Source of the DNA: Ailanthus altissimus
Lineage: Eukaryota > Streptophyta > Magnoliopsida > Sapindales > Simaroubaceae
Direction: 5' to 3'
DNA length: 64,000 nucleotides
Assembly: GCA_946807835.1 (NCBI GenBank)
Contig: OX327696.1
Span: forward strand, 2,120,501 to 2,184,500
The notes below the pieces were generated by a model that saw nothing but the letters and a program-made list of their open reading frames with translations, was not told the origin of the DNA and searched no databases. Each line of letters starts with the position of its first letter. Position 1 is the first letter of the stretch. A program made the translations under genes and the position numbers. This document shows positions 43,694 through 54,948 of the stretch, one piece after another.

Positions 43694-46330
43694 TGGTATC
43701 AAAGCCATCAACATGCAAGACAACAACAACCTAAAGTAGCCAACTTCATCAAGCATGGCGTCTACATTTGACAACCCCAATCATCCATTGTACCTTCATC
43801 ATTCAGATCAGCCAGGTTAGTTCTCGTATCACAATCCCTCACTGAAGAAAACTATAGCACATGGTATCACTCCATGGCTATGGCTCTAATAGTCAAGAAC
43901 AAATACGGCTCTGTCCATGGATCGATGAAACGGCCAAGCAATGATGCAGGCGATGAATTATAGCAGTGGATTCGTTGACAAATTGGTCAAGTCTTGATTA
44001 TTGAGTTCAATCTCCAAGGAAATTCCAGCCAGCGTGTTTTATTGTGATGGAGCACGGGCAGTTTGGAATAAGTTGCATGAGCGTTTCTTCCAGGTAAACA
44101 CTGTATAACTTTTCAATATTAAAAATGAAATACATGATTGTATTCATGGGACTATGTCTGTCGGATCTTTCTTTACCAAACTCAAAAGGATTGTGGGATG
44201 AGAGGGATGTTCTTTGTCCTATATCGGATTGTCATTGTGGAGCTATGAAAGATGAGCTGTCCTATCGAGAGACACAAAAAGCCATCAAGTTTCTCCTGGG
44301 ACTAATTGAATATTTTACTACGGTACGCTGACAAATACTAATAATGGATCCTTTGCCTAAAGTCAGCAAAGCTTATTCCCTCATGCTCAGGCATGGAAGG
44401 GTCATACAATTGATTTTTGTCGAAAGCTCAAGAAAGCAGAATTAGATCAATCTTCCACAACAAATAGAGGCAATCATGTTGCTACTCCACAACATACGGA
44501 GAAGAAGGATATCTCCAACTCCTTCCCTTTTACTCAAGAACAGTGTCAACAAATCCTACGCATGCTCAATAATAGCAAACCTTCCACGGCAAATAATGTG
44601 AGTAATCCCTCGACCAAGATGAATTTTCAGGTAAGTCTTTTTCCTTTCTTCTCAAGGAAAAGAAGTCACGTGGGTTCTTGATAGTGGTGCAACTGATCAT
44701 ATTATTAATACTCCTGAGTTACTCACAACATGGAAAACTGTTAACAATAAGACAGTTGAATTACCAGATGGTTCTTTGGCTAATGTTACGCATATTGGTC
44801 AAGTTGTACTCCCTTCTCGCTTGGTTCTTGATAATGTTTTATGTGTGCCAATTTTTCAACTAAATCTCATTTCTATAAGTAAACTCACCCGTCACTGTGT
44901 CACCATGTCCCTTAATCGTTCTTGTTTGATACAGGACCTATGCTGGGGGAAGATGATTGGGACAGGAACTGAATGGGAGGGCCTCTACTACCTTGATCAA
45001 CCACAAGAGGCATCATGCAATTCTATCCATGTAAACCCTTCTATACCTTGGCACCAACGACTTGGGCATCCTTAAAATAAAGTATCTTCTTTGTTTTCCT
45101 TTCTTGATAAGAATAAATCTTGTGATACAAACAATTGTATGGTTTGTCCCTTAGGTAAACAAACTAGATTGCCATTTTCCTTGAGTACAATTTCTAGCAA
45201 ATCGAATTTTGAGATGTTATATGTTGATATTTAGGGTGGTTACCATGTTGCATCCATTTCTGAGGTTCGATATTTCCTCACCATAGTTGATGATTTTACT
45301 AGGTGCACGTGGGTTTATTTGATGAACCACAAATCGGAAAGACATACTCACCTTGTTAATTTTATTAATATGGTTGAGACTCAATTCTCATCCAGAGTCA
45401 AGATTGTGCGTAGTGATAATGGCCCTGATTTCACACTTGAAGCATATTACTTGTTTAACGGTATTGTCCATCAAACTAGTTGTGCGTCTAACACAACAAA
45501 ATGGGGTCGTCGAATGCAAACATAGACATTTGTTAAACACCGCATAAACATTGCTTTTCCAAGCCCATCTTCTAAAACATTTTGGGGGATGCTATTTCAT
45601 AAATCGCACACCGACACCTCTTTTGCAAGGTAAAACACGTTATGAGCGATTGTTTAATACAACACCTAATTATACACATTTGAGAGTATTTGGGTGTTTG
45701 TGTTTTGCTTCCACATGTGTCCAAAAGCCATCAAATTTGATGCTCGTGCAACCTGTTGTATTTTTATTGGCTGCCCCTATGGAAAAAAAAAAAGATACTG
45801 GTTATATGATCTTGGGCTTCAGAAAGTATTTGTGTCTCGCGATATTAGTTTTTTAAAATTAATTTCCTTTCAAACACATTTCTGCTACCAATGAGTATCC
45901 TTTGTTTCTAACTCCCATAGCCTGTCTTTATAATGATCCTATCAAACCACAAAACCGCACTAAGACATCACCAAAAAATCATGAGCTTACACCTTCACCA
46001 CTTCTTGGTACGCCGCCTCCTTTTGTCGTTACTACAAAAGACCAATCAAACGTCCTACCTTTCTTTAAGATTTTTATGTAGATGCTCTCCTTCTATCAAG
46101 ATCGGACCAATCATCTACCTCCAATATGGTCACAAAATCAGGTATACCATTCAACCTCTTTGAATTTCTTTCATATGATCAATTATCAATACCTCATGAA
46201 ACTTTTGCCACCTCATTAACTATCATCAAAGAACCAACTAGTTTTTTACAAGCCATGAAGGACCCTAAATGGCGTATGTCCATGAATAATGAAATTCAAA
46301 GCATTACAGGCAAATCATACATAGACATGG
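43694..46330 (+). pseudogene. Copia element, gag to start of RT, truncated
   Basis: A primer-binding site TGGTATCAAAGCC (43694-43706) is followed by a UBN2_3-type gag (NHPLYLHHSDQPG, LTEENYSTWYHSMAMAL, about 43780-43900). The protease VLDSGATDHIINTPEL is near 44670-44720, followed by PWHQRLGHP and CMVCPLGKQTRLPFS (zinc region). The integrase core has RYFLTIVDDFTRCTWVYLM and VRSDNGPDF near 45270-45430, and FWGMLF near 45585. RT ends after its first motif (FLQAMKDPKWRMSMNNEIQ, about 46235-46300). Several frameshifts and stops are present. It is a different copia lineage from the element at 37.8-43.4 kb. Confidence 0.85.
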
Positions 46331-48495
46331 TGGAATTTGTACTTACGTGACATCTCATTTTGTATTAATATTTAATTTTAATATTCATACAATTGTTATT
46401 TCTTTTATCGCTAATTATATTTATTGAAATGGTATGATGTTTGTAACGTTTTAGACATTATATGATTTAAAAGAGTTTAAATATGGTTTAAAAGAGTTTA
46501 GATTAGTGTTAAAATTTAGCAACATCTAAAGAGTTAGAGCCTTGTCTAAAATAAGACAAAGACCTTAGAATATATTAGTAATGATATAGTTATAAAGGAT
46601 TGTAAATGGTACTAGAAAATATCATTATGCAAATATATTCTAAAATACTATGTTTCTAGTCTATTTTACCAATGCGAGCCTATCGGTGAAATTTTAATAT
46701 ATAGATCAGTGTATGTCTATATTTAAATGGTTCGAATGATTAACCTTAGTAGACTATAAGCTTAATGAAAGTTTATATAGACGTATGGGTATTCAGCGAG
46801 GACTGAAAACAGAATAGACTCATGAGGACCTCTAATAGACATCATAAAAAAGCCGTCAATAAATATCTTCTGAAGTTGAGTAGTATTCGCAGTCCTTTGA
46901 CCTGAGCGTTTCAATAGGCTTATGAGTGATCCACTATATTTTGGTTCCACGGATGTTAAAAACCTTTTATGGTCTAAACACTGCGTGTTGTTGGGCATAG
47001 TCTGATATTCATAGAGTCTGGTACACGTAGATATGGGATCCTCCAGCTCACATAGGTAAGTTGCATATACAAATATGGTTAACTTCAACTTGTATAGTTC
47101 AACACGGTATTTTACGTGTGTGTATAGCATCATTCATGAATTTACAGAAACGTTTCGTATGACAAATGGGTGCGAACCTAGAGAGTCTCACAATATGAAG
47201 TATACTCATTGAACATTGGGGTAGCAAGCCAGGTCGAACAATTTGATTCGGAAGATTTTTAAAAGTAGGATTCGTTTCAAAGACCTCTTTGTAAAGTTAA
47301 AAAAATATAGTTTGCAAATGTTACAAATAAACCCCTTTTTTGCTAGAAAAGGTATTCATGACACATGTTATTAAATCATTGGCTCATATAATAATTGGAC
47401 ATTATTTTATTTAAATAAACATATGATGTTTATTATATTATTATGTAAGGCATGTGTTGGGCACTTGTCCTGAATAAACAATGATGTTTATTATATTATT
47501 TGTCATGTGACATATGTTGGACACTTGTCTTAATAGATTAATTAAATAATTACAATTTGTCTTTATTGTCGTACATTGTTAGACAAAATATTTATTTAAA
47601 TTTATTATTTTAAATGGTACTTGGGCTATTATGAGAACATTTTTCTTGGTTTGAATTATTTATTTCAAAATATTTACATTGAAATGCTTTTAATATTCAT
47701 TAAAGTAGTCAAACAAGAAAATTGTCTCATTTTGTTATTTTGGAAGAGATAAATTTGGCCAAGCATGTTTATTTATTGAAATAAATATTGTTTTGATATT
47801 TATTAATTCATTTGAAATACTATTGTCCAATTAAATTAAACAAAATCTATTTGGTATAATATTTTAATGAAAAGAAAAGGTAAAGACATATGTATCTTTC
47901 ACTTAAGTAAAAATGCATAAGTGTTATGCTTGGGTAAGTGGTGAATTTCGGCCAAGACAATTTTGCATTCTTGAAAAGACAATTAAACAAAGCTAAACAT
48001 TTCTCATCTTTCCTTTTTCAAGTGAGACTTGGTAGGAAAAATAAAAGGGAAAAGAGTTTTTGTTTCAAGAGTGAAAACAAAATAGTTTATTTGTTTAAAG
48101 CGTTTAAGCATAAGAACATAAAATCCTACACCATAATTAAAGATACTATTCTAACTACTCTAATCCCACCAACTGTTGAAGACTAGATTTGTTTAAGGAA
48201 TCACTTCAAGGTGGGCTCCATAAAGTTTTAATCATCATTGAATCATCGGCAAAGGTATGTTTCGAATTATCCTAATATTTTGATTCAGTTAAATAATATG
48301 TTTATTATAAGAGTTCTATGTGAATTCTTATTAATTCAATAATAAAAAGTAAGATCTTGATCTACTGCGGACATAAGCAATTACCAAACCACATAAATTA
48401 TTGTATTCTTTCTTCTATCTTTCATTCTCTATTATAGTTTCTTCGTGTTAGCTACATTATTAATACGTCTGGGAAGTGCTTCCACCTCAACAAAC
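46331..48495 (+). other. Noncoding, including LTR of the next copia element
   Basis: No coding match. The last part must hold the 5' LTR of the following copia element, because CTCAACA ends at 48492 and the primer-binding site begins at 48496. The LTR start was not located. Between 47370 and 47530 the words GATGTTTATTATATTATT and TGTTGGRCACTTGTC are each repeated, a local duplication of about 65 bases. An antisense open frame at 46762-47133 resembles nothing known. Confidence 0.5.
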
Positions 48496-49575
48496 TGGTA
48501 TCAGAGTAAATATTTTAGCAGTCATGGCCACACCCAAATATGAAATAGAGAAATTTAATAATATGATGATTTTAATTTATAAAATATCAAGGTAACAGTG
48601 TTATTAGTGAGTTAAAGATTAGGCTCAGCAATAGAAGAGACTTCAGCTCCGTTTAGCGAAGAAGAAAAGCCAGGGTCATCAAAATTTAAGGCTAAGAAGA
48701 AAGACATTCAAGAAAGTACTCATAATATAATTGTTCAGTCATTAAGTGATAAGGTTTTGAGAGAAATTGCTAGTGAGAAGACAGTTATTGGTCTATAGAA
48801 GAAGTTGGATGCTCTTTATATGACAATGTCATTGGACAATTGTTTATATATAAAGTAAAAGCTTTGTCAGTTGTCCATGTCTAAGGCTATGCCGATAAAA
48901 CATCATATAGATACCTTTAATAAGATCATAATTGATCTAGAGATGATTGATGTGAAGATAGAGGATGAAAATAAAATGATCATCCTACTGAGTTTTCTTT
49001 TCCATAATTATAAGCACTTTGTTGATAGATTGCTCTATGGAAGATAGATTATAACCATGAATGATGTGAAAACATTGTTAAACCTAAATAAATTGTGAAA
49101 GCAAATAGATGCTAATGCAGAAAGATTATCTGCAAGAGGACGGCCTTCAAATGAAGGTAAAAATAAGAAGGGCTCAAGATCGAAGTCTATAAGTAATCTT
49201 AAAAAGTGCTATTATTGCAAAAATATGGGCACTTCATAAAGGATTATCCTAAGAAGAAATTAAAGGACAAGAAGAAAGAGGCAGATGTTGCCTTAGCTTA
49301 TGTGATAGTTAATATAATACAGAAACGTTTGTTGCTTCTAATGGTAAGAACTTTGACCAATGAGTTCTACATTCTAGTTGTACATTTCATATGTTCCTAA
49401 ATAAGTCATCATTTACTAATTTTAAGTCCATTATTAGTGGTAAGGTATTAATGTGTTATAACATAACTTGTCAAGTGATGGAAATTCGTAATATTAAACT
49501 TATGTTGCATGATGAGAGAGTGGGAGAGTTATTAGAAGTTAGTGTATTCCTGACCTTAAGAGGAACTTAATCTAC
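48496..49575 (+). pseudogene. Copia gag-protease, first part of a three-way split element
   Basis: A perfect primer-binding site TGGTATCAGAG is at 48496-48506. Gag starts at ATG 48524 (MATPKYEIEKFNN), continues with SSIEETSAPFSEEEKP-like sequence, and has a CYYCKK-YGHFIKDYPKK-like knuckle, last Cys as Tyr, at about 49207-49250. Protease follows (HMFLNKSSFTNF, near 49385-49420). It breaks at about 49575 in the protease tail and resumes at 52447. It is the same family as the element at 37.8-43.4 kb by shared wording. Confidence 0.85.
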
Positions 49576-49610
49576 TGCGGATATTGTGTAAATCAAATTC
49601 TTATTAATAA

Positions 49611-52446
49611 TGTAGATACCTAGATTTTAGTACAAAGTGATAAAGAAGTCGTAGGGTTACCAAATTTTAACCCTATTAAAAATATTTTTTTATAAGGCAT
49701 GTGAGAGGTATTAGACCTAAATTGGTAATTTAACAATTGATTGAAGAGTCGAACGGTCATGGAATATTTATAAAAAAAATTTCTATTGACTTGAAAAATG
49801 AAATTTTAATTTAACACAGATTTCCATATAAGTGTTATGCATGAAATAAGCATTTATTAAGAAACATACTCCATGTGTTAGAAAATGTTTCAATAAGGAA
49901 TAAGTTCATGGATTGCCAAGTTAAAAGTGTAATTTGGTTAGCTTGACTAGTTTAGTTAAATAGTTAGAAATTAACCAATCATATGCTTCCATTTCTAACC
50001 AATGGTATCTTTGATATTTAGAGTTTAGTTGAGGGGTAAATTGGGCATTTTAGAGGGCATTATATAAGGAGAATAGATGCTGAAAATTTGGTCTTAAATG
50101 AAAAGCAACAATTAAAACAAAAATGGAGTGATATTCGGCAAAGTTTGAAGACAAAGAATGGAGGCTTTTTCATGATTTTTCATGCATGATCAAGCTAAGC
50201 TCAAGTTCTTAAGGTTAAATAGATCATGTACTAGTGAAAAATCCAAGGAAAAGAGGCAAGAAAACATTATTTAGTGATTGCGGTATATGGTTTTTCAAGA
50301 CTATTTCAATTAATGTTTTTCTTTGAATTATTTACTTAGATTTGAGTTGAATTCAAGTGTGAAGCTCAAAGGAGACACCAAACTAAAGGAATTAGTAAGG
50401 TATGAATTAGGGTTTGGTGTGATTTTGATGTGGAGACTTCAATAGAATGTTATTAGGGCATTAGAATCAAATTGACATGAATTGAATGCCACTGGAATAA
50501 AAAATTGGGAAAAGAATTATATTGGATGAGAATGGTGAATTCGGCCACTTTAGGGATTTAAAGATTTTGAGTTGTATTTTGGTTCAATTGTTATGTATGA
50601 ATGATTCCTTGTGTCAGTTGGATGTATATGGATGATAAAAAATCAAGAAAGAAGTAAAGGGGACATAATTGTCCATTTTTGGTAAGTTGAAGGGTAATTA
50701 TGTTCAAGCGAATTTATAGTGTTAACCAATTTTATGGCTTCGGATAATGAATTAAGCAAGATTGAATTCTATGAAAATGAAAAAAAAAAAAATTGGAACT
50801 TAGAGTCCATTTGGGCTTTGTACGCCAATTAGAGCGCTTTCTAGTTTAGGTGTAATTTTAGCATTAGTAAATATTTTAAATGTCAACTGTAGCATGTAGG
50901 TGAAGGAAACTGAGAGCAGTAAATAAAGAAAATTTTTCAGAGAAAAATTGAGCTTGGAGCATTTGGTGAGTGAAAATCTGTAATGGTTTATCTTTCGTTT
51001 AATAGGTTTTAGTATATTGAAATTTTATGTTTTATATAATTTTAAATGCATAAGCATGATTTACAGTTTTTGGTATACTGTTATAATTATGAATTTCTAT
51101 ATTCAGTTTGAGAAAAAGTTTTTAAAGTTATTAAATTAGTTTTCAGAGGCCATTGGTACTCTCAGATTTATAATGTGATCATAGTTTAAAACTAAGCCAG
51201 TATATCCCGTACGCGTGGGCAAGTATTGGAGGGTGTGTCGTTAACTCTGAGAAGTCGAGTTGTCGAGTCATATGAGTCATTTTATGTGTACGAGGTATTG
51301 TCTTGCTATATATAGGCAATGTAGAATTTCTTTATATAACCAATGAGATGTCTTTAGATGTCTCAGTAGGTGTTGCTAGTTTAAACGCCATGTTACCCTT
51401 CAACTGTGTAAGTATTTCTAGGTGTAGGCAATGATAGGTGTTGCTATAATTTCTCATGTTCTGTGACGCTAGTTTAATTGTTATGTAAGTATAAAGTTTT
51501 AAGGTTACCTTTTGGTGCTATTTAGAATGAAAATGGTCGAACTAGAGTTTTAGTAGTTTTTTTAGTTATAGCACATATATCATTGCATTTAAATATGCAT
51601 ATGTTAGTTACTATGTTTTTATAGATTATGGTAATTGTTTATATAAATTATTAATAAAAATCACTCGGCAGAATTTCATTAGCATATGATATTTAAAAAT
51701 AGTTTTACAGTTTTATAATAGCTTAAGAAGCATGTTTTAGGTAGTATGTAGAATTTAATATTTATATAGAATCTTATTTTTTACTAGAAATTTTAAAAGC
51801 ACTCACCGAGTTTCTTAAGTTCACCCGTTTTGTATTTTATGTTTACTAAAACCCTTTTCAAGTGTAGGCCTCGGTACGCAAGTTGCTGGTTCTCCTATAT
51901 CAAATTAGTGGGTAAAGTTATATAATCATTTTATAAATATAAATGTACTAAATAGCACCTTTTGATTTTCTGCATAGCAGTATAAATTTTGTGCATCTTG
52001 TAAATATGTTTTAAATAAACGAGAAACGGTTTCTATAATACAGTCACAGTTTTCACTTTTTATAGTATATTAATTTTATTGTAAATTAATTTTTGTGGAT
52101 TAGAATGAATTTGCTGTATTGAGTTTGGATTTGATTTTAGAAGGACTTGAGGTTCTATTTTGAAGTTGAGAAAACTATTTGAAATAAAAGTGTGATTTAT
52201 TTGTAAGCTTTGTGTCTTTGGCTTTTCAAAAAAAATAGAAAAAACTCTGTTCGTTTTTTTTAAAATAAATTTGGTAAAATATCTTCATTGATGTTCTATG
52301 ATTTAGTTAGTAATAGCAAGAATTAAAAAGGGTTTGCCTCGTAAAATTTTTCTGTTTAAACAGTTAAATTCTGAAAAACTTTCGTTGAGATGCTCGGCAG
52401 GGCCCACCAGAATCTACATTAGAGGGTTCCAGGACGAGTTCTATCA
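49611..52446 (+). mobile_element. LTR-like block inserted in the copia protease
   Basis: About 2.84 kb begin TGTAGATACC and end GAGTTCTATCA. No protein is encoded. It has the plan of long gypsy LTRs: a TATATAAGG box near 50062, an ACTCACCGAGTTTC motif near 51800, and a GC-richer end (GCTCGGCAGGGCCCACC near 52391-52407). The copia sequence is continuous when it is removed. No matching 5-bp duplication was seen, so a solo gypsy LTR is the best but unproven reading. Confidence 0.5.
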
Positions 52447-52632
52447 TATTAGACTAGAATGGATGTTTCATTGGGATTTATGGAGAGGTTATGAGAGGTT
52501 TATGATTGTGATGAAAAGTGTGAAGGTATATATATACTAAAAGGGGAGGTAATGAGTAGTTCTGCATCATTCTATATTGATAATGAGAATGTGCAAACTA
52601 AGTTATAGCATCTAAGATTAGCTCACTTAAGT
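52447..52632 (+). pseudogene. Copia protease-integrase junction, second part of the split element
   Basis: Translation with frameshifts gives LD-NGCFIGIYGEVMRG, VYILKGEVMSSSAS and NENVQTKL-HLRLAHLS, the segment between protease and integrase zinc domain. It aligns with 41510-41300 of the minus-strand copia element. It ends in the duplication CACTTAAGT that flanks the next insertion. Confidence 0.75.
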
Positions 52633-54948
52633 GGGGCAAAGGTTATACGTACACCAATAGTATGGCCAAATAGACACTCTTACCCTAAAATAATTTTTAA
52701 TACCCAAAATTGCCCTAATCCATCATATTTTGTCGTTTATTTGGATGAAAAATCCATTTTTAATAGTCATTACCTATTTTACTCTTCTCATTCATAGACT
52801 TTGAAAAAAATATCAAAACGGACACATGTTACCATATAACTTGAATGCGAGTCTCTATATAATTATTTAAGTATTAATAAATTAATTAATCATTAATTAA
52901 AAAGTTTTTTAACGACTAATAGGAGCGTAAAAATATTAGTATGATTTGTACCCAATGTTTGTATTTTACTCCAAATTATAAATATTTGGCTATTTAATTT
53001 TGTTTGTTTGATCATAAATAAATACACGATGAAAAATGTGACGTATAGGAACAAACGAGAGGCGAATCGGAAGTCAAACGAAGAATTTACGCTCAAAATA
53101 CGAAAGGGGCACTGGGGTTGGGCGCCGCAGCGCCCGTGGCCGGTGAACAATACCATAGTGAACAGTATCTTGTGAACATTACTTTGTTATAGTGCTCGTG
53201 AACACTATTTTAAAGACAAAAACCTATAAATAAGGGCCAAAAACCCTAAGAGGAAAAGAAAAGAGAAAAAGAGAAAAAAGAGGTAAAAACTTACAAAGAA
53301 TTCACAACACAAATCAAAGATCAAAGTCAAAGATTGAAGAACTAATATTAAGATTCAAGCTTCAAGTCAAGATTGAGGGAGAACCACATCAAGAAGTTAC
53401 TTTGATTAATTTTTCTTCTCTTTCTTTATCATTATATTCTTTTTCTTATTGATCTTTATGAATTGATTTGATACTTTTAGTTTTGTGATGGGTTAATTTG
53501 TTCATCTAGATTTAGACTATGTGAACCTAATATGGATTTAGATTATACTAAATTTTAGTTTATGAACTTCATACATTCAATTGATTCATTCTATCTTGTG
53601 TTTAATGCTTTCATTATACATGATCGATATTTTGAATAATTGAGGAACCATGATGAACTCAATGGAGAGATTCATGTGTTTAGCCTAGGTAGTTTGATGC
53701 ATGATCATAGGGTAACAACTATGAGTTTCATCTAGGATAGACATATACCTAGGTGGCATGTATGGTATAATTTAGACTTGATCTTAATGAATTACATTCT
53801 GATTTGATTACCATAGACATATAGGTTATTGTTAGAATGCGTAATATAGTCATTTGACCATCGACAGAGGCTTGTGATGAGATTAGTATCTAAGCCAATC
53901 AATTAGTATTAAGGGATTAACTAAGTGGTTAATGAGTCAAATGAAATACTAGGGGACAAGTCAAAATCCTAGATTATCTTTATTTGTGAATTCTACTCTT
54001 TAATTTTGTTCAGTTTAATTGATAGAGTAGATTAGTTAAATAAATTTCAAATTGTGATTTTCTGAATAAAAGTTAAGTACAATTTTAGTACTTGATTTAT
54101 AGAATTAGATTGCATAGTTCCTGTAGGATTGATATCTGAACTTAAAATTCTATATTACTTGATACGATAGCATGCATTTGCCCTTAGCTACTATAGCACC
54201 CAATCAACAATGTTATGGTTGTAAAAACATTTAAAATTTACATTATTATATTTTTTTTAATCTACACAATAATGTAATCATTTTTTCAAAAATAAATACT
54301 AAAAAATGACTAAAATGGATGGAGAGGGGTGGCAGCTACTACTAGACATCATCAAAAGGGCGACAGTGACTTACAACATCCCTACCTGTAGACCAATCAG
54401 CAATTGACCGTCTCTACCAACTTTGACTATTTACTAGTTTTGTTTTTTGCCAAAAAATGACCAGACCATTGTGCAGATAAAAAAAAAAAGATTTCTAATG
54501 ATGTAAACTTGTTCATTTTTTATCGTTAGAGTGTTGTTAGAAAATGGCGACACTCCGACTTTGTTTTTAATTTTTTCAATTTTTATTTAATTTAATTTTT
54601 TTTAAAAGTATTTGATATAAATATAAACCTAATACATGCTAACACATGGCCAAAGTAGCTAATTACATTGTAACAGAGGTCTTTTTATTAAAGTTTATTT
54701 TTTAAATTTATATTAAATTAAATTAATGAATGAGATTGTGCCACATATTCAAAAAATAATGAATGAGTCAGATTGTGTCACGTATCCAAAAATGTAATTT
54801 ACTTTTATGGTTATATTACTCTTTTACTCTTTAACTGTTAAAACTAAGAGCCAATGTTAACAATTGGGATAAAATTGGATATTAAAAATTACATTAGGGT
54901 AAATGTGTTTGTTAGGCCATACTATTAAGGTTAAAATGTCCTTTGTCC
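52633..54948. mobile_element. Mutator-like inverted-repeat element (non-autonomous)
   Basis: Terminal inverted repeats start GGGGCAAAGG on the left and GGACAAAGG on the right (read inward). They continue with matching AATAGTATGGCC, then ACCCTAA and AATTTTT words over roughly 60 to 70 bases. The flanks are 9-bp direct repeats CACTTAAGT (52624-52632) and CACTTAGGT (54949-54957), one mismatch apart. Nine-bp duplications are characteristic of Mutator-like elements. No transposase is present. A solo gypsy LTR (52956-54206) sits inside, leaving about 1.07 kb of original element. Confidence 0.8.
52956..54206 (+). mobile_element. Solo gypsy LTR (second copy of the family)
   Basis: The block of about 1,250 bases starts TGTTTGTATTTTA and ends CACCCAATCA. 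It aligns end to end with 16216-17519, including the GAACAGTAT repeats, GATTCAAGCTTCAAGTCAAGA, the CATCGACAGAGG word, and the Tat/Athila-type end with ATTGATATCTGAACTTAAAAT. This copy carries a GC-rich insert (GGGCGCCGCAGCGCC near 53127-53141) not found in the other copy. The target duplication is not clear. Confidence 0.75.

Noticed and set aside
46762..47133. Minus-strand open frame of 123 codons
   Set aside because: No domain or family motif, and it lies in a repeat-rich noncoding stretch between two copia elements. I could not support a gene.
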